From: Daedaleopsis sinensis
Taxonomy: Eukaryota > Basidiomycota > Agaricomycetes > Polyporales > Polyporaceae
DNA: 64,000 nt
Reading direction: 5' to 3'
NCBI GenBank assembly: GCA_033807695.1
Contig: CM066302.1
Location: 806,001 to 870,000 of the forward strand
The position numbers and the translations under genes were made by a program. Below, in pieces: positions 11,734-22,333 of this stretch. Below the pieces are notes generated by a model that worked only from the letters and a program-made list of their open reading frames with translations, had not been told where the DNA came from and did no database searches. Within the stretch, counting starts at the first letter, position 1. Every line of letters begins with the position of its first letter.

Positions 11734-13202
11734 TCACGAGACCTCCATCGGCGACCTGCGGATGACGCTTGCAAAGTCGTCGTGTAGCTTGACACGAGAA
11801 CGCGCATGAGACCCGACAGCGCGCGCGTCCAAGTAGACCGTGGAGTGCTCGGGTCCGCCTAAGAACTCGAGGTCCAGAGGGAACTTGGACGTGTGCGCGG
11901 CGACGCGGAACGTGCCCCCGGTCTTCGTTGGGGTGGTCGAGACGAGCGAGACCACGCCCTTGATGACGCTGCGACGACCTCAGGTCAGCTACGTGCAGAA
12001 AGAATGATGGCGCAACGTACGCGTTGCAAGTCTTGAGCCGCAGATCGGTCGGCTCTCCGTCGTCGTTCATTAGTATGGCGGAGATGTTGATCGCGCCGGA
12101 CGTCTGCAGGTCGAGCGAGGACGAGACGTTGAAGCGTCCGCTAATGTCCGCGTTCGTCGTGCGCATGGATATCCGATCGCCTGCCACGTACTGTCTTCAG
12201 TCACTAGTGAGCCCTCTAGCCACCACGAACGGCAGTGACCGTATGCCCAGAGAAAGAGAACGACATACATCCGCTAGGGTCGGCGCGCCGGTGTGCCGCA
12301 CCTCGAGATGCTCGAAGTGCACGGAACGGAGGTCGGACAGGCTGTGCAGGAACCCCGGCATGTCAGTGGTCATGTTTTTGATCCTGAGCGGAACGGCGGG
12401 GAGGCGAAGCCGGACATCGAAGACCATGGCGGTCTCCATTGCGTGCACGTAGTGAGGTCTCTGGTGTGGTGTCTATGTACAAGATGAATGCGGGTGAGGA
12501 GTCTGCTACCTCCTCGCTGTAATAGCGCGCGTGTACGACTTACGAAGATTCCGACGCCCCAAGCGGTCTCCCTCGAGTGCATCACGCACACAGTGGCGAT
12601 GTTGATCACCTCGAGATGGCGGTAGAATGCTTCGACATCGACGATGAATCGACCCGGCTCGACCTGGTCGTCCAGCACTACATTGAAAGAGCCCTCGGAC
12701 AAGAGCCCTTCGGAGACGAAGAAAAGTTCCTCGGAGTCGGACGGAAGGACCAGCCTCGTCCGTGACGAGTATGGCAACGGAAGACCTGTGTGGTCGGACG
12801 TAGTCGTCCAGTTTGCGAATTCCGAGCACTGTGACGGGCTATACTCGTGTCTTGTTGGCCGTAGATATACCTGAGGGGTCAGACACGCGTCAGCATGCGC
12901 GTTCTACCATCGAATATGCGTAGAAAATGGCTTACGGTGCACGTGTCGAATGCGCCGGTTCGCAGAATGTATATGAGAGAGAAGACGAGTGCGCTCAGGA
13001 AGGCGTAGCCCAGAATAACGGGCCACAGATGACGATTGCCTGTCCCGGTAGGGCCCCCAGTCCCATCCTCGTCTGGCAGGTAGATGGGGCCATGAGTACG
13101 TCGAGGGATGTAGTAACGCATTGTGGATTGTACACGCAGGTAGATGGCCTTCACGGCGCGTGAATTGCGTCGATCCGCCGGTATACCCAAGGCGTAGTCC
13201 AT
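11734..13202 (-). CDS. DUF7330-like membrane protein, paralog 2, short C-terminus
   Basis: Starts at ATG 13202 (MDYALGIPADRRNSR) and stops at 11734 after RRSPMEVS. One membrane helix, HLWPVILGYAFLSALVFSLI, follows a Pro/Arg-rich cytoplasmic-type leader. The ectodomain aligns block by block with the paralogs: SPSQCSEFANW, ETAWGVGIF, SVHFEHLEVRH, then GDRISMRTTNADISGRFNVS and TPTKTGGTFRVAAHTS. Introns separate the blocks. After LHDDFASVIRR it stops, about 70 residues before the end point of paralogs 1 and 3, so the final beta repeats are missing. The start could be a later Met (MRYYIPRR). Function unknown, as for paralog 1. Confidence 0.75.
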
Positions 13203-14434
13203 GGTTATATCTGAGGAGACGTGTCAGTATAGAATGGCGGCAGTATGAGGAGAGCAGTCTGGAGATGAGATTTTGCCGTTTTTATGAGCATGGCACCGCG
13301 CCAATATGGTGTTAGAGACCAACCTGCGGTCAACAACCATCATCCGGATTCCGGTGCCTGATGACATTGACGGCGTGGTCGGAGACGTGTAGCGTACGCT
13401 AGAATGCCATAGCGCTGCGCCGTCACAAACATGATTCCTTAGATCAGGTACTATCATGGGCGGGGTTTTGCAAAATTGCGAAGTATGTCTATGCACTATA
13501 TGTCCACATAGATTCAGCTGAATAGAAGGGAGGAGAGCGGACGAAAGGGAAACATTTGTATACACCTCCCTGTCGCGCCATCAATCGTCAGATCCCTCCA
13601 TGTACACCAGGCTTTGGACCGTAGGTTTTCGCATGTGAGGTGCTGAGGATGTTATATACGTGTGTGGGGCACCCGATTCTCTCAGAAGAACATTTGTCAT
13701 GACATAGTCAAGTTAGAATGTGCAATTCGGGCGCTGTTTGCACAGCGGTGCAAAGTATGCAAATTTTGGGCGCGTAAGTTCTTACTTCCCTTGCGTTCGC
13801 AATTCTGACGCTACATCCATCTAACTCGGTAGAAGTGTTCATTGAGGCATTCGCCATATGCGTACCAGAAATTGAGGGTGTGCGCCCCCATTTGAAGGAG
13901 ATACTGAAGTTTGCAATATTTTTCTGCAAAACCCCGCTCATGATAGTATTCTCCTCATAAACTAAGATAGGAGTGATATCGTACCGTGTGGCCCGATAGT
14001 TCGAGTGTTTACGCGCACGAGCGTGCTGAGCGCAAAGAGAGAGCCATTCAGGGTAGGCCAGGGAGATTTCTGGCACATCTTGCGGTGACCGGCGATGCTA
14101 AAGCACAGTCCATGCGGCAATCTGTCATAAAAGGCAGCAAATACTGCCTCGAGTAGAATGCATCTGTACGATGTCTTCCGCAGGTTAGTGCCCGATGACC
14201 GTGATCACTCCAAAGGGAAGAGGAGCTGCCAGCGAGGAGGAGCGCAGGCATATGCTCACTAGACACGCCTCAACTTAAGGCGGACGATATCCCGGAACAG
14301 TCACATACAAACGCCGAGGATATTAGTGCAACCGCTTATAGCGAGTGGGCCCCTTGAGTTGACGACGTTGGACTGCGTCACAGCGACACATGTGATGAGG
14401 GAGGGTGTACAATTGAGGACGCACGTCACTATGT
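13203..14434. other. Intergenic, mostly the MITE-like element
   Basis: Apart from the 13449-13948 element, no gene-like structure. The right part (13949-14434) is the 3' flank of the gene at 14435. Confidence 0.5.
13449..13948. mobile_element. MITE-like element, 500 bp, 27-bp terminal inverted repeats
   Basis: The two ends are inverted copies of each other over 27 bp with two mismatches. Both begin TACTATCATG and share GCGGGGTTTTGCA; the arms occupy 13449-13475 and 13922-13948, and weaker inverted similarity continues inward for about 20 bp (TTGC..., AGTAT.TC). Each end is flanked by TA, which fits a TA target-site duplication of the Tc1/mariner type. There is no transposase frame inside, so it would be non-autonomous. 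The call is from sequence symmetry only. Confidence 0.65.
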
Positions 14435-15233
14435 TTACTTGCTTCCCTCGTCCGAGATTTTAGCACTGGCCATGTACATCCGCGAGCCCTGCTCCTCCCC
14501 ATACCAGATCTTGTAGAGGGTCTTCTTCGCGTCCCACGGCGACAGCTTTACTCCATTCACCTCCGCTCCCGCCAAGGGCACAGAGTAGTGGCCCCGTTCG
14601 TCCTTGAGCCCGATCATCATCTCCGGCAGCTTCGGGTTGTTGACGAGACGGGTGCGATGCAGAGGGTAAACGGCACCGTGGTGTTTGAGGTGGAGGGGCG
14701 ATTGGATGACGAGCAGACGGTTCGCGTCGCCCACTATGCGCTTGGACGCGGCGTTCGAGATGATGTACATCCGGCGGACTACGCGCGAACGCGCCCCGAT
14801 GAGGACGCCGGCGAGGCCGACGCCCATGACGAGACTCGAGGCGGCGAACATGCCGCGCTGCCACCAGGGCCGCAGGACGTAGTGCCCGACCACCTCGGCT
14901 TCGCTTCGGGGAGGAGAGGTGCTCGAGGACGGAGCGTCCTCCTGCGGCAGCTCTTCCCACGTCGTCCAGTGACTCCAGGAGAGCTCACATGCCGACGCCC
15001 TGGGACGACATGGATCGCTCAGAGGTTCAGGACGAGGAGAAACACGAGACGTACGTCATGAAGATGTCTGCCGCGACGAGAAAGTACGTCCACCTCGCCC
15101 ACCACGGGATTTTTCCGCAGTCATAGAGTGGCCGCACATTCTCGATGCTGATACCCTGTGAGCGTAATGTGCGGGGCCCGATGTGAAAGCGTTGGAGGAA
15201 GCCCGTACGTGCAGCAGCTCTTGCAGCACTCAT
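14435..15233 (-). CDS. Small mitochondrial-type two-helix membrane protein
   Basis: Starts at ATG 15233 (MSAARAAARTGFLQRFHIGP), an Arg-rich, acid-free leader typical of a mitochondrial presequence. The first membrane helix is at WWARWTYFLVAADIFM. One intron, donor GTACGT within MT|HWTTW and about 65-80 bp long, joins the rest. A second helix follows (MFAASSLVMGVGLAGVLIG), then a soluble basic/aromatic C-terminal domain with YPLHRTRLVNNPKLPEMMIG, ending SAKISDEGSK. Two helices plus a C-terminal domain resemble the layout of TMEM223/TMEM70-type assembly factors of the inner membrane; that is a loose structural resemblance, not a homology claim. Function not recognised. Confidence 0.7.
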
Positions 15234-16790
15234 CTTCCTCCAGACGGCGATCAGGATATGCAGGCCTGAGACGACTGCTAACCAAGGCAGGCCCAGTGAG
15301 TGAGGGAGGAGGCTGGACGATCTGCTGGTTAGACGCCGATGGAATAATCGTGGGCGCTATTCTAGTGCTACCTATAGGCGCTCTTAACCAACCGAGTCTG
15401 GTTTTGAACTCGCACTTCGAATTATGACCCTCTCACGTACGCTCACATCTATGCACTGCTCCGTTGATATGATCACTAGGGAAAAGCCACCCCACCACTG
15501 GAGTGGTTACTATTTAGCGGCGCCGAGCATCGCTCGGAGGCCCATCATGATACTATACATCCGCAGAAAGTGACCAGGCTCTGGTATGCCTCGGAGCAAT
15601 CGCCGCGAGTTCCTCGTCGCATACGGTCAGTAACGGTCGAGTACATACAAGCTAATGTAGGGCCCTCAGGTCCAACTCACCATGGCGGCCATGAAACCGA
15701 GATCGGCCCGTCAACGCGAGCAAGGGCCGGAGCAATCTGCCGTTCTGCTTACGGGTAAGGAGTGTAGTATTTCAAGTGAGTTTCATGGTCTTGAGCTTGA
15801 GCCCCCGGCGTGAACAATATAGCAGATGAATTAATCGTTCTATAATTTGTTTCAAGCCATCTCGGTTGAAATTTGCCAGCCTTCTCCTCAGAATATTGAC
15901 GATGAAGATACCAACGAGGAGATTCAGAGGTCATCGCGCAAGAGACCGTGGTGTCGTGTCGTGTAATGGCCCAGCCGCAGGGCGAGGAGCGTGCTGGTTT
16001 GCGGACACCTCATGGAACTGCTGTGACTATCCTCTTCTCGAACTCTCTATGATACGGTCCAAAGAGCAACTGAGCAAGTGTTCTACTGACGTGATCACGC
16101 GCCGCAGGATTTCGTGTACAGGGTTAGTACCACGAGTACAACGCGAGGCTTCAATTGAGGCGTCGTGCAAGTTCTCGTGCTTCATGTCGCAGGAATAACC
16201 GCGGCAGGACGCATATCGGGTTTGGCTACTGGTGTCCTCCACCCGAGCATACCCGGGCCCTGTGACACGTTCTAGGTCTGTCAGTGTGCTGATAATCCAA
16301 TGATAGCCACCTCTTCCATTATAGCGACCACAACGACGCCTGAAGAGAGTAGCCGATCATTCTGCAGCAGACAGTCGAAGGGAAGTGTACAGCATCTTCG
16401 CTTTTCTCTTCTCACAGGGTGCAGTCACGTACCGCATGACCCTCTAATTGCTCCGAGGCTCGACCTAACACCGCGCATCCTGATCATGGGCAATCTTCGC
16501 GAGGTCTTGCGGACGCATCCTTCTGTGCACCACCCAGCTCGCGCGTTTCTCCGGATCCTTTGCCCGAAATAACAAGCATCAAGTTGTGCCGCTCGCCAAT
16601 GCGATCGGTAGTACCTGCGGTGAGTTTGTTTCTATCTTCTCGCTCCGGGCGCGGCCCGCTCCTCGTCTACGAGAAGCACGCTGACCATATGTCCTTTAGA
16701 GACATGGAACCCCATCCGCCGTATATAAGTAGGCCCACTGGCAGTGATCAATGTTGGTGGTTTCGACCGAACCCCTCACAAGCTCCGAAG
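15234..16790. other. Intergenic, divergent promoter region
   Basis: Lies between the divergent membrane-protein gene (-) and GH28 gene (+). I see only the GH28 TATA box near its right end; scattered open frames here lack domain content. Confidence 0.5.
16721..16728 (+). promoter_or_regulatory. TATA box of the GH28 gene
   Basis: GTATATAAG at 16721-16729 is a near-consensus TATA box, 70 bp before the ATG at 16791. Confidence 0.6.
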
Positions 16791-18574
16791 ATGAACATGT
16801 TCACGGCTCTTCGCATCTACCTACTGCTCGCGGGCCTCTGTGCAGCCTCTGCGTCCCCTGCCCTCACAGCGAGGGCATCCGGGACGTGTACGCTGAAGGC
16901 TAGCGGAGGAGACGACGCGCCCGCGTTCCTGCAGTCTGCGGCGGACCCGTCCTGCGCGACGCTCTCTATCCCTTCCGGCACGACGCTCTCCATCCAGTCG
17001 AAGATGAACATGACGGGCCTCTCGAACAAGCATATCGTACGTGTTCACTGTGCGCTGCCGGATGCTACACATCTGACCTCGGCCGGTGCGCACCCAGAGT
17101 CTCGAGGGCACCATCCAGTTTGACCCGGATATCGACTACTGGACCGACAACGCGTTCACGTTCTCCTTCCAGGACCAGGCCGCGTTCTGGCTCTTGGGAG
17201 GGAAGAACCTCGTCCTTGACGGCGGAGGAACGCTTGACGGCTCCGGTCAGGCGTGGTACGATGCATTGTGCGTTGCGTTTGCTCCCGCAGCCCGTGCTAT
17301 GTATGTGCACTGACATCGCATTCACTATTACTAACGGCAGCGCGAAGAAGAGTTCGACCGTCCGCCCGATTCTGCTCACGATTTTCCAAGCGACGAATGT
17401 GACGGTGCAGAACATCAAAATGATCAACGGGCCGGAGTGGATCAATTTCGTGCGTTCTTCCCTCGCGCTCGACGTGGTGTGGTACGAGGCTCACATATGA
17501 GCCTTACAACAGGTCAACGAAGGCCAGGACATCACCTTCCGCAACATCACTATCTCTGCGGTCTCGACGTCCAAGAACGCCGCGAAGAACACCGACGGGT
17601 GGGACATCTTCCGGAGCGACAACGTCGTCATCGCAGACTCGACCATCAACAACGGGGACGACTGTGTCAGCTTCAAGCCGAGTACGCCTATTTCTCCCGA
17701 GATACCTACCACTCGGAGAGTACGAGACCGCAGCTCACTCGATATCGCACCTCTCGCTTTCCAGACTCGACCAACATTCTGGTTTCCAACCTCTCCTGCA
17801 ACGGCTCGCAGTACGTTCACCGCCCGCCGTCAACGCATCCTTCACCGTACTGACGATGTTGTGTGCAGCGGCATCTCCGTCGGGTCCCTCGGCCAGTACG
17901 CAGGCGAGTACGACATAGTCCAGAACGTTATGGCGACGTAAGCCTGTCTCTCTCCGCCCGTGCCCTCTCCCCGACCCGACAGAACGTTCGTGCTGACCCC
18001 GGGTGCGCATCAGGAACATCCGCATGTCGAACGCGCAGAACGGCGCGCGCATCAAGGCCTGGGCGGGGAAGGGCGTGGGGTCCGGGCTCGTGAAGAACAT
18101 CACGTTCACCGGCTTCGTCGAGAGCAACGTCGACAACCCGGTGGTCATCGACCAGTGCTACGAGACGAGCGACAGCGACTGCACCAAGTACCCGTCCAAC
18201 ACGTACATCCAGGACATCTGGTTCGACAGGTCAGTCTCGCTTTTTGCGTCCTGCTTCCCGGAATCATGAACGACCGTTGAACGTACAACGTTGAACTTGA
18301 ATTTTGCAGCATCTCCGGCACGTCTTCGGGCAAGGAGAAGGCCGTGGTCGCGAGCCTGTCGTGCTCTCCTGACGGACGGTGCAGCAATGTCAACGTCAAC
18401 GGCATCACCGTGGTGTAAGTTTTCGCAACGCATACTGTCCGTAAATCTGGAACACTTATTTGTGTCCCTCGCAGGCCGCCCTCAAAGTACGGCTCGGCTT
18501 CTTTCGAGTGCCAGAACGTCGCGTTGAGCGGGAGTGACGCGTCTAAATTCGGGACGTGCAAGAACACCGACTGA
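16791..18574 (+). CDS. Secreted exo-type polygalacturonase, GH28
   Basis: Starts at ATG 16791 with a signal peptide (MNMFTALRIYLLLAGLCAAS) and stops at 18572-18574. At least seven introns. The right-handed beta-helix family GH28 is shown by its four motifs in order: KNTDGWDIF, NNGDDCVSF, NGSHGISVGSLGQ and ARIKAW. These hold the three catalytic Asp, the catalytic His and the substrate-binding Arg/Lys. The SHGISVGSLG form is typical of the exo-acting branch (galacturonan 1,4-alpha-galacturonidase) rather than endo enzymes. The His codon is split by intron 17811-17868. Several NxS/T sites suggest glycosylation. The enzyme would hydrolyse pectin outside the cell. It is the only plus-strand gene within the DUF7330-like array. 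Confidence 0.93.
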
Positions 18575-18824
18575 GCTGCTGCGAAGGGGACACGGAATGC
18601 GGAAATGGAAGGCGAAATGAGATACGGCCTGCATAGTTGGTTGGGAGAGACGTCTGCACTGGATCGAGTGTAAGATAGTGAATAGCACTGCTGTAAGCAC
18701 GATACAAATACAAAGAGAGTGTAGCAGGAGATATCGACAGCAGTCTATAAAGTACCGACTCAACTCAACAGCGCGATTAGTCGCGCCGCACATAAATCCG
18801 TCGCCGTCGCCGTCGCCCGCCGCC

Positions 18825-20595
18825 TCACGCCGTCACGCGCACAGGCCCGTTCTCGCTCCGCACACTCACGGACCCCTTGCCCCTCGGCTCCTCCCCTTTC
18901 CCGCTCGCCCACCACACGCGCCCCTGCACGCGCTGCAGCGCCCCCTTCGCCGTCGCAGGCAGCCACGTGTGCGTGCGCCCGCGCTGCGCGGGGTCGTGCA
19001 CGTGCCCGTCGAGCGCGAACTCGATCGCGCCGCTGTGCGTCGTCGCGAGGGCGAGGGCACCCTCGTACGCGGGGGCGAGATCGACGAGCGCGGGGGCGTT
19101 GCGCGTGTGCGCGGCGAGCACGAGCGCGCTATCGGGCGGCTGCTCGTCGACGTGTGCTGCGATCGCGCCGTTTGAGGTGTGCGCGGCGACGGCGAAGGCG
19201 CCCCCGGTGCGGAAGGGGGTCGTCGAGCGGAGCTTGATGGCGCTTTTGATGTTGCTGGGGGAAGGGGAAGGGGTCAGCGGGAGAGGGGGAGGTGGATAGC
19301 GATGGGATGGTTTTGAGAGAGCGGGACGTACGAGTTGGTGGTGCGCATGGTGAGGTTGGTGGGGGTTTGCCGCTTGTTATCGTGGAAGAGGATAATATGA
19401 GTGTCGAGAGCGTCGTTGGTGGTGTCCAAGCTCAGGGAACGGTGAGCGCGATAGAGCCCTGTTATTGGCGCGTCGGAGGTTTGTATGATCGCTTCGTCGG
19501 CGTCGAGATACTTCGCGAGGGGTGAGTACGCGAAGAGACACCGACGCAAGGCACGGTCACATACAGTTGCACTGGTGATAGCCATGTTCCTCGAGCGGAG
19601 GTGTAGGGAGCCAAAAGTGACGTAACGATCTTCTACTGCTGCTGCGTGAGCGAAGTAGGGCAGATCCGTCTCGAATGCCTTCACATGCTGAGTGTGGTGA
19701 TTGGAAGCGGGGAAGTGAACTTGTATGGCGAAAGTAATATATTCCGTTGGGAGTGTGCCATTGGACGGGGTCTACAGGGCATGTGAGCAGCAAGATTTGG
19801 CACAATACGTCCAACTTACGAATACGCCTATGCCCCTTTCCCCATGGGAGCGTTCTAGCGAGCACACATTGCTGTAGCTCAATAGCGCGTTTGAGCTGGA
19901 GTTTGCAGTGACCTTGATACGGACATGATCTGCCGGGATTGTGTAGTCGTTTATAGACAGCAGAGTGATGCTCCCCACAGCGTAGTCGCCCCTTGAGAAG
20001 AGGTATAGTGCATCGGAGGAAAGGGGGATGTCGAAGGAATTTGACGAGCTGAGTGATGAAGCGGATTGGCATCTATGGATTTTGCCGTCGGACCGCTTGG
20101 GAAGGGGTAACTGTAGTATGCAAGCAGCGGCGAGCCACGGTCAATGGACTATCCTATATCTGCAAGCATGCAATGGAGGGTTCCCGAAGTAGAAAGCCTG
20201 CTCAAGCTGATGTCGGGAGATTGTAAACAGAACGGGTTACTCACCTGGTAGTGTGAAGGATGGTTCGACCCAGCGATGATGGTGCGCGTGAACGACGCGG
20301 CGACAATGTAAATGAGGACGGCTATCCCGAACGCCTTCAAGAATCTTGCTGGCGCGTGCTCGACTTGCTCGACCTGATGGGCCGGGGTTGTTGAATTCGG
20401 TAGAATGAGGGGTGTCCACGGCTCGCTGGCCTGAGCCTCGATATCGACATGATGCGGATACTGCCTAGGCGCGTCTACAGGGGCACTTGAGGAGGCATGT
20501 CCTGGATATGCAGGAGGAGGGGCTACAAGATCTTCGTCCAACTGCTCCGTCCGTGACTTCGTCGGGGAAGCGGGGGTGTTGTCAGGCAAGATCAT
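18825..20595 (-). CDS. DUF7330-like membrane protein, paralog 3
   Basis: Stop at 18825 after ENGPVRVTA. The start is taken at ATG 20595 (MILPDNTPASPTK); an in-frame ATG at 20811 would add 72 residues including a hydrophobic run, and is the alternative. A long acidic/Pro-rich leader precedes one membrane helix (FLKAFGIAVLIYIVAAS). The ectodomain matches paralogs 1 and 2: ERSHGERGIGVF, the YVTFGSLHLRSRNMAITSATV block, DADEAIIQTSDAPITGLY, and TPFRTGGAFAVAAHTSNG, ending in full-length C-terminal beta repeats (DSALVLAAHTRNAPALVDLA). Several introns. It lies tail to tail with the GH28 gene and is divergent from LSM4. Role unknown. Confidence 0.75.
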
Positions 20596-21221
20596 TCTGC
20601 GCTTTGTGTATGACTTCTCGCTGTAGTGAGCGGCGACGATCGCTAGGCCGTGTTGGGAGGATATACGGAGAGGGAGGAGGATGATGGTCAGAAAGAAGAT
20701 ACTCACCGGCGGCGGCAGGGCCGGGCCTGACCAGCTAGAATGTATACCCCGCAGCGGGCGGTTGGTACCTGAGCTCGACTGCGGACGCTGCGCCGCGCCC
20801 GTACTAGTCATAGACCTGATAGTTACTCATCCAAAGCGTCGTTTAAGGGCGATGGTGATAACAGAGTGGAACGGCGAGCACATGGAGATGTTCTCCGCAG
20901 TTGCTCGCGCAGCTGGCGTCGGATGCCACAGGCGAGCTAGGAACTGCTAGGAAGGTCTTCTAGTCGCCACTCGTGGCTAAATCGTGTCATTGTCGACATT
21001 TTGAACGATTGGCTTTCAAGGCAGGGCTGGTCATTGAAAGGGGAGCGCGAGGAGCAGGTCGAGACTCGAGAAAATGTACTGAGGAGGGGTCAGTACAGGG
21101 TCATACTGAACTTCAGTACGCGGTCAGTGGTCGCGTGCGAGAGCAGCGAGCGCGCCTCGTGAGGCCTCGTGTGTCAGTCTTGTCTACATACCTCCATCCA
21201 CCACCGTCCGTCTCGACGAAC
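20596..21221. other. Divergent promoter between paralog 3 and LSM4
   Basis: Contains the two TACTGA palindromes at 21075-21118 and the in-frame upstream ATG (20811) possibly belonging to paralog 3. Confidence 0.55.
21075..21118. promoter_or_regulatory. Cluster of TACTGA inverted repeats upstream of LSM4
   Basis: Two perfect inverted repeats share the same half-site. The first is TGTACTGA, 7 bp, TCAGTACA (21075-21097). The second is TACTGAA-C-TTCAGTA (21104-21118). They lie 104-147 bp before the LSM4 ATG. Their symmetry fits a dimeric transcription-factor site, but no known factor is assigned. Confidence 0.45.
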
Positions 21222-21996
21222 ATGGTACATCTCGACTGTCTCGTCCTGCGATATCAGAGAACTCATAGGAGCTGCATTACAGCTTCCGCTCTCTCTCCTC
21301 AATGCCGCACAAAACAAGCCGATGGTAAGTGTTCCGGCTCTCGCTGAGGATCTGCAGCTGAACGCGAAAAGGCTGATTCCTGCACGTCTGACGCGTAGCT
21401 GGTCGAGCTCAAGAACGGGGAGACGTTCAACGGACACCTCGTCAACTGCGATAACTTCATGAACATCACCCTCAGGGAGGTCTACCAGACGAGCGCGGAG
21501 GGAGACAGGTTCTGGAAACTGAAGGAGTGCTATATCCGTGGAAGCACGGTGAGTTCGTTGTTCATCTACCAGGACGAGTGCGCGGGGTAGGCCGATGGTG
21601 GAATACGGTCGCAGGAAAACCAGAGCTATAGTCTGCACCCTGGGTGGCACCGGACACTTGCGTGCCACAGCACTCGTCTTCCCTTGATGGTCCTCAGGAG
21701 TAACGACCAACTAACGGTATCTCGCCTCGAAAACAGATCAAATATCTGCGAGTACCAGACACGCTTCTCGACGCCGTGAAGGACGAGCAACATCGCGCAA
21801 GAGAGGCCGGCCGCAGTGCGCGAGGTGCGCATGTCAGTGGGGCGGGACCGAGAGGGCGCGGGGCACCCCCGCGAGGTACGCTCCTCGTCACAGTCTGTGC
21901 CACAATCGCATACTCATCTTACCCTGTCTTTCAGGTCGCGGTGTCGTACGCGGAGCTGGCCCCATGCGCGGACGGGGGCGCGGGAGGGGAATGTGA
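21222..21996 (+). CDS. LSM4: U6 snRNA-associated Sm-like protein LSm4
   Basis: Coding exons are 21222-21224 (ATG alone), 21283-21324, 21419-21548, 21737-21875 and a last exon to the stop at 21994-21996. Spliced, the protein starts [15 protein letters not shown] and continues [20 protein letters not shown] (Sm1) and [16 protein letters not shown] (Sm2), both diagnostic for LSm4. The C-terminal tail is RGG-rich ([20 protein letters not shown]), as in other LSm4 proteins, and is a likely arginine-methylation and P-body segment. LSm4 is a subunit of the LSm1-7 (mRNA decapping) and LSm2-8 (U6 snRNP) rings. The ATG-only first coding exon is required to give the conserved N-terminus. Confidence 0.95.
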
Positions 21997-22333
21997 ACAG
22001 GCCTCTGCCCAACCCGCCATTATCCTCCCATTTGGCACCCCGCTCTCGCACTCGTCTCCCGGCAAGATTCAACGCTCTGTCGGTACGACCATCGACCACG
22101 TACGCATACACCACGACGCCCCGCTTGTTTGTAAAGTCTATATTCCATATACAGTATATCCTGGCGTCCGCAGACGCACACGCTTGCGCTGTCGTACAAC
22201 GAGGAAGCTTACAGTGTGATACATAGCAGGTCCATGTGCGACATTCCAAAACCAAACCGAACGAAAGACAAGAAAGGCGGCAATAGCAAACGATGCGAGA
22301 GGAACGAGAACTAGCGAGTGCACATATCCTGAT
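21997..22333. other. Short convergent intergenic region
   Basis: 3' flanks of LSM4 (+) and the F-box gene (-). Nothing else seen. Confidence 0.5.
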
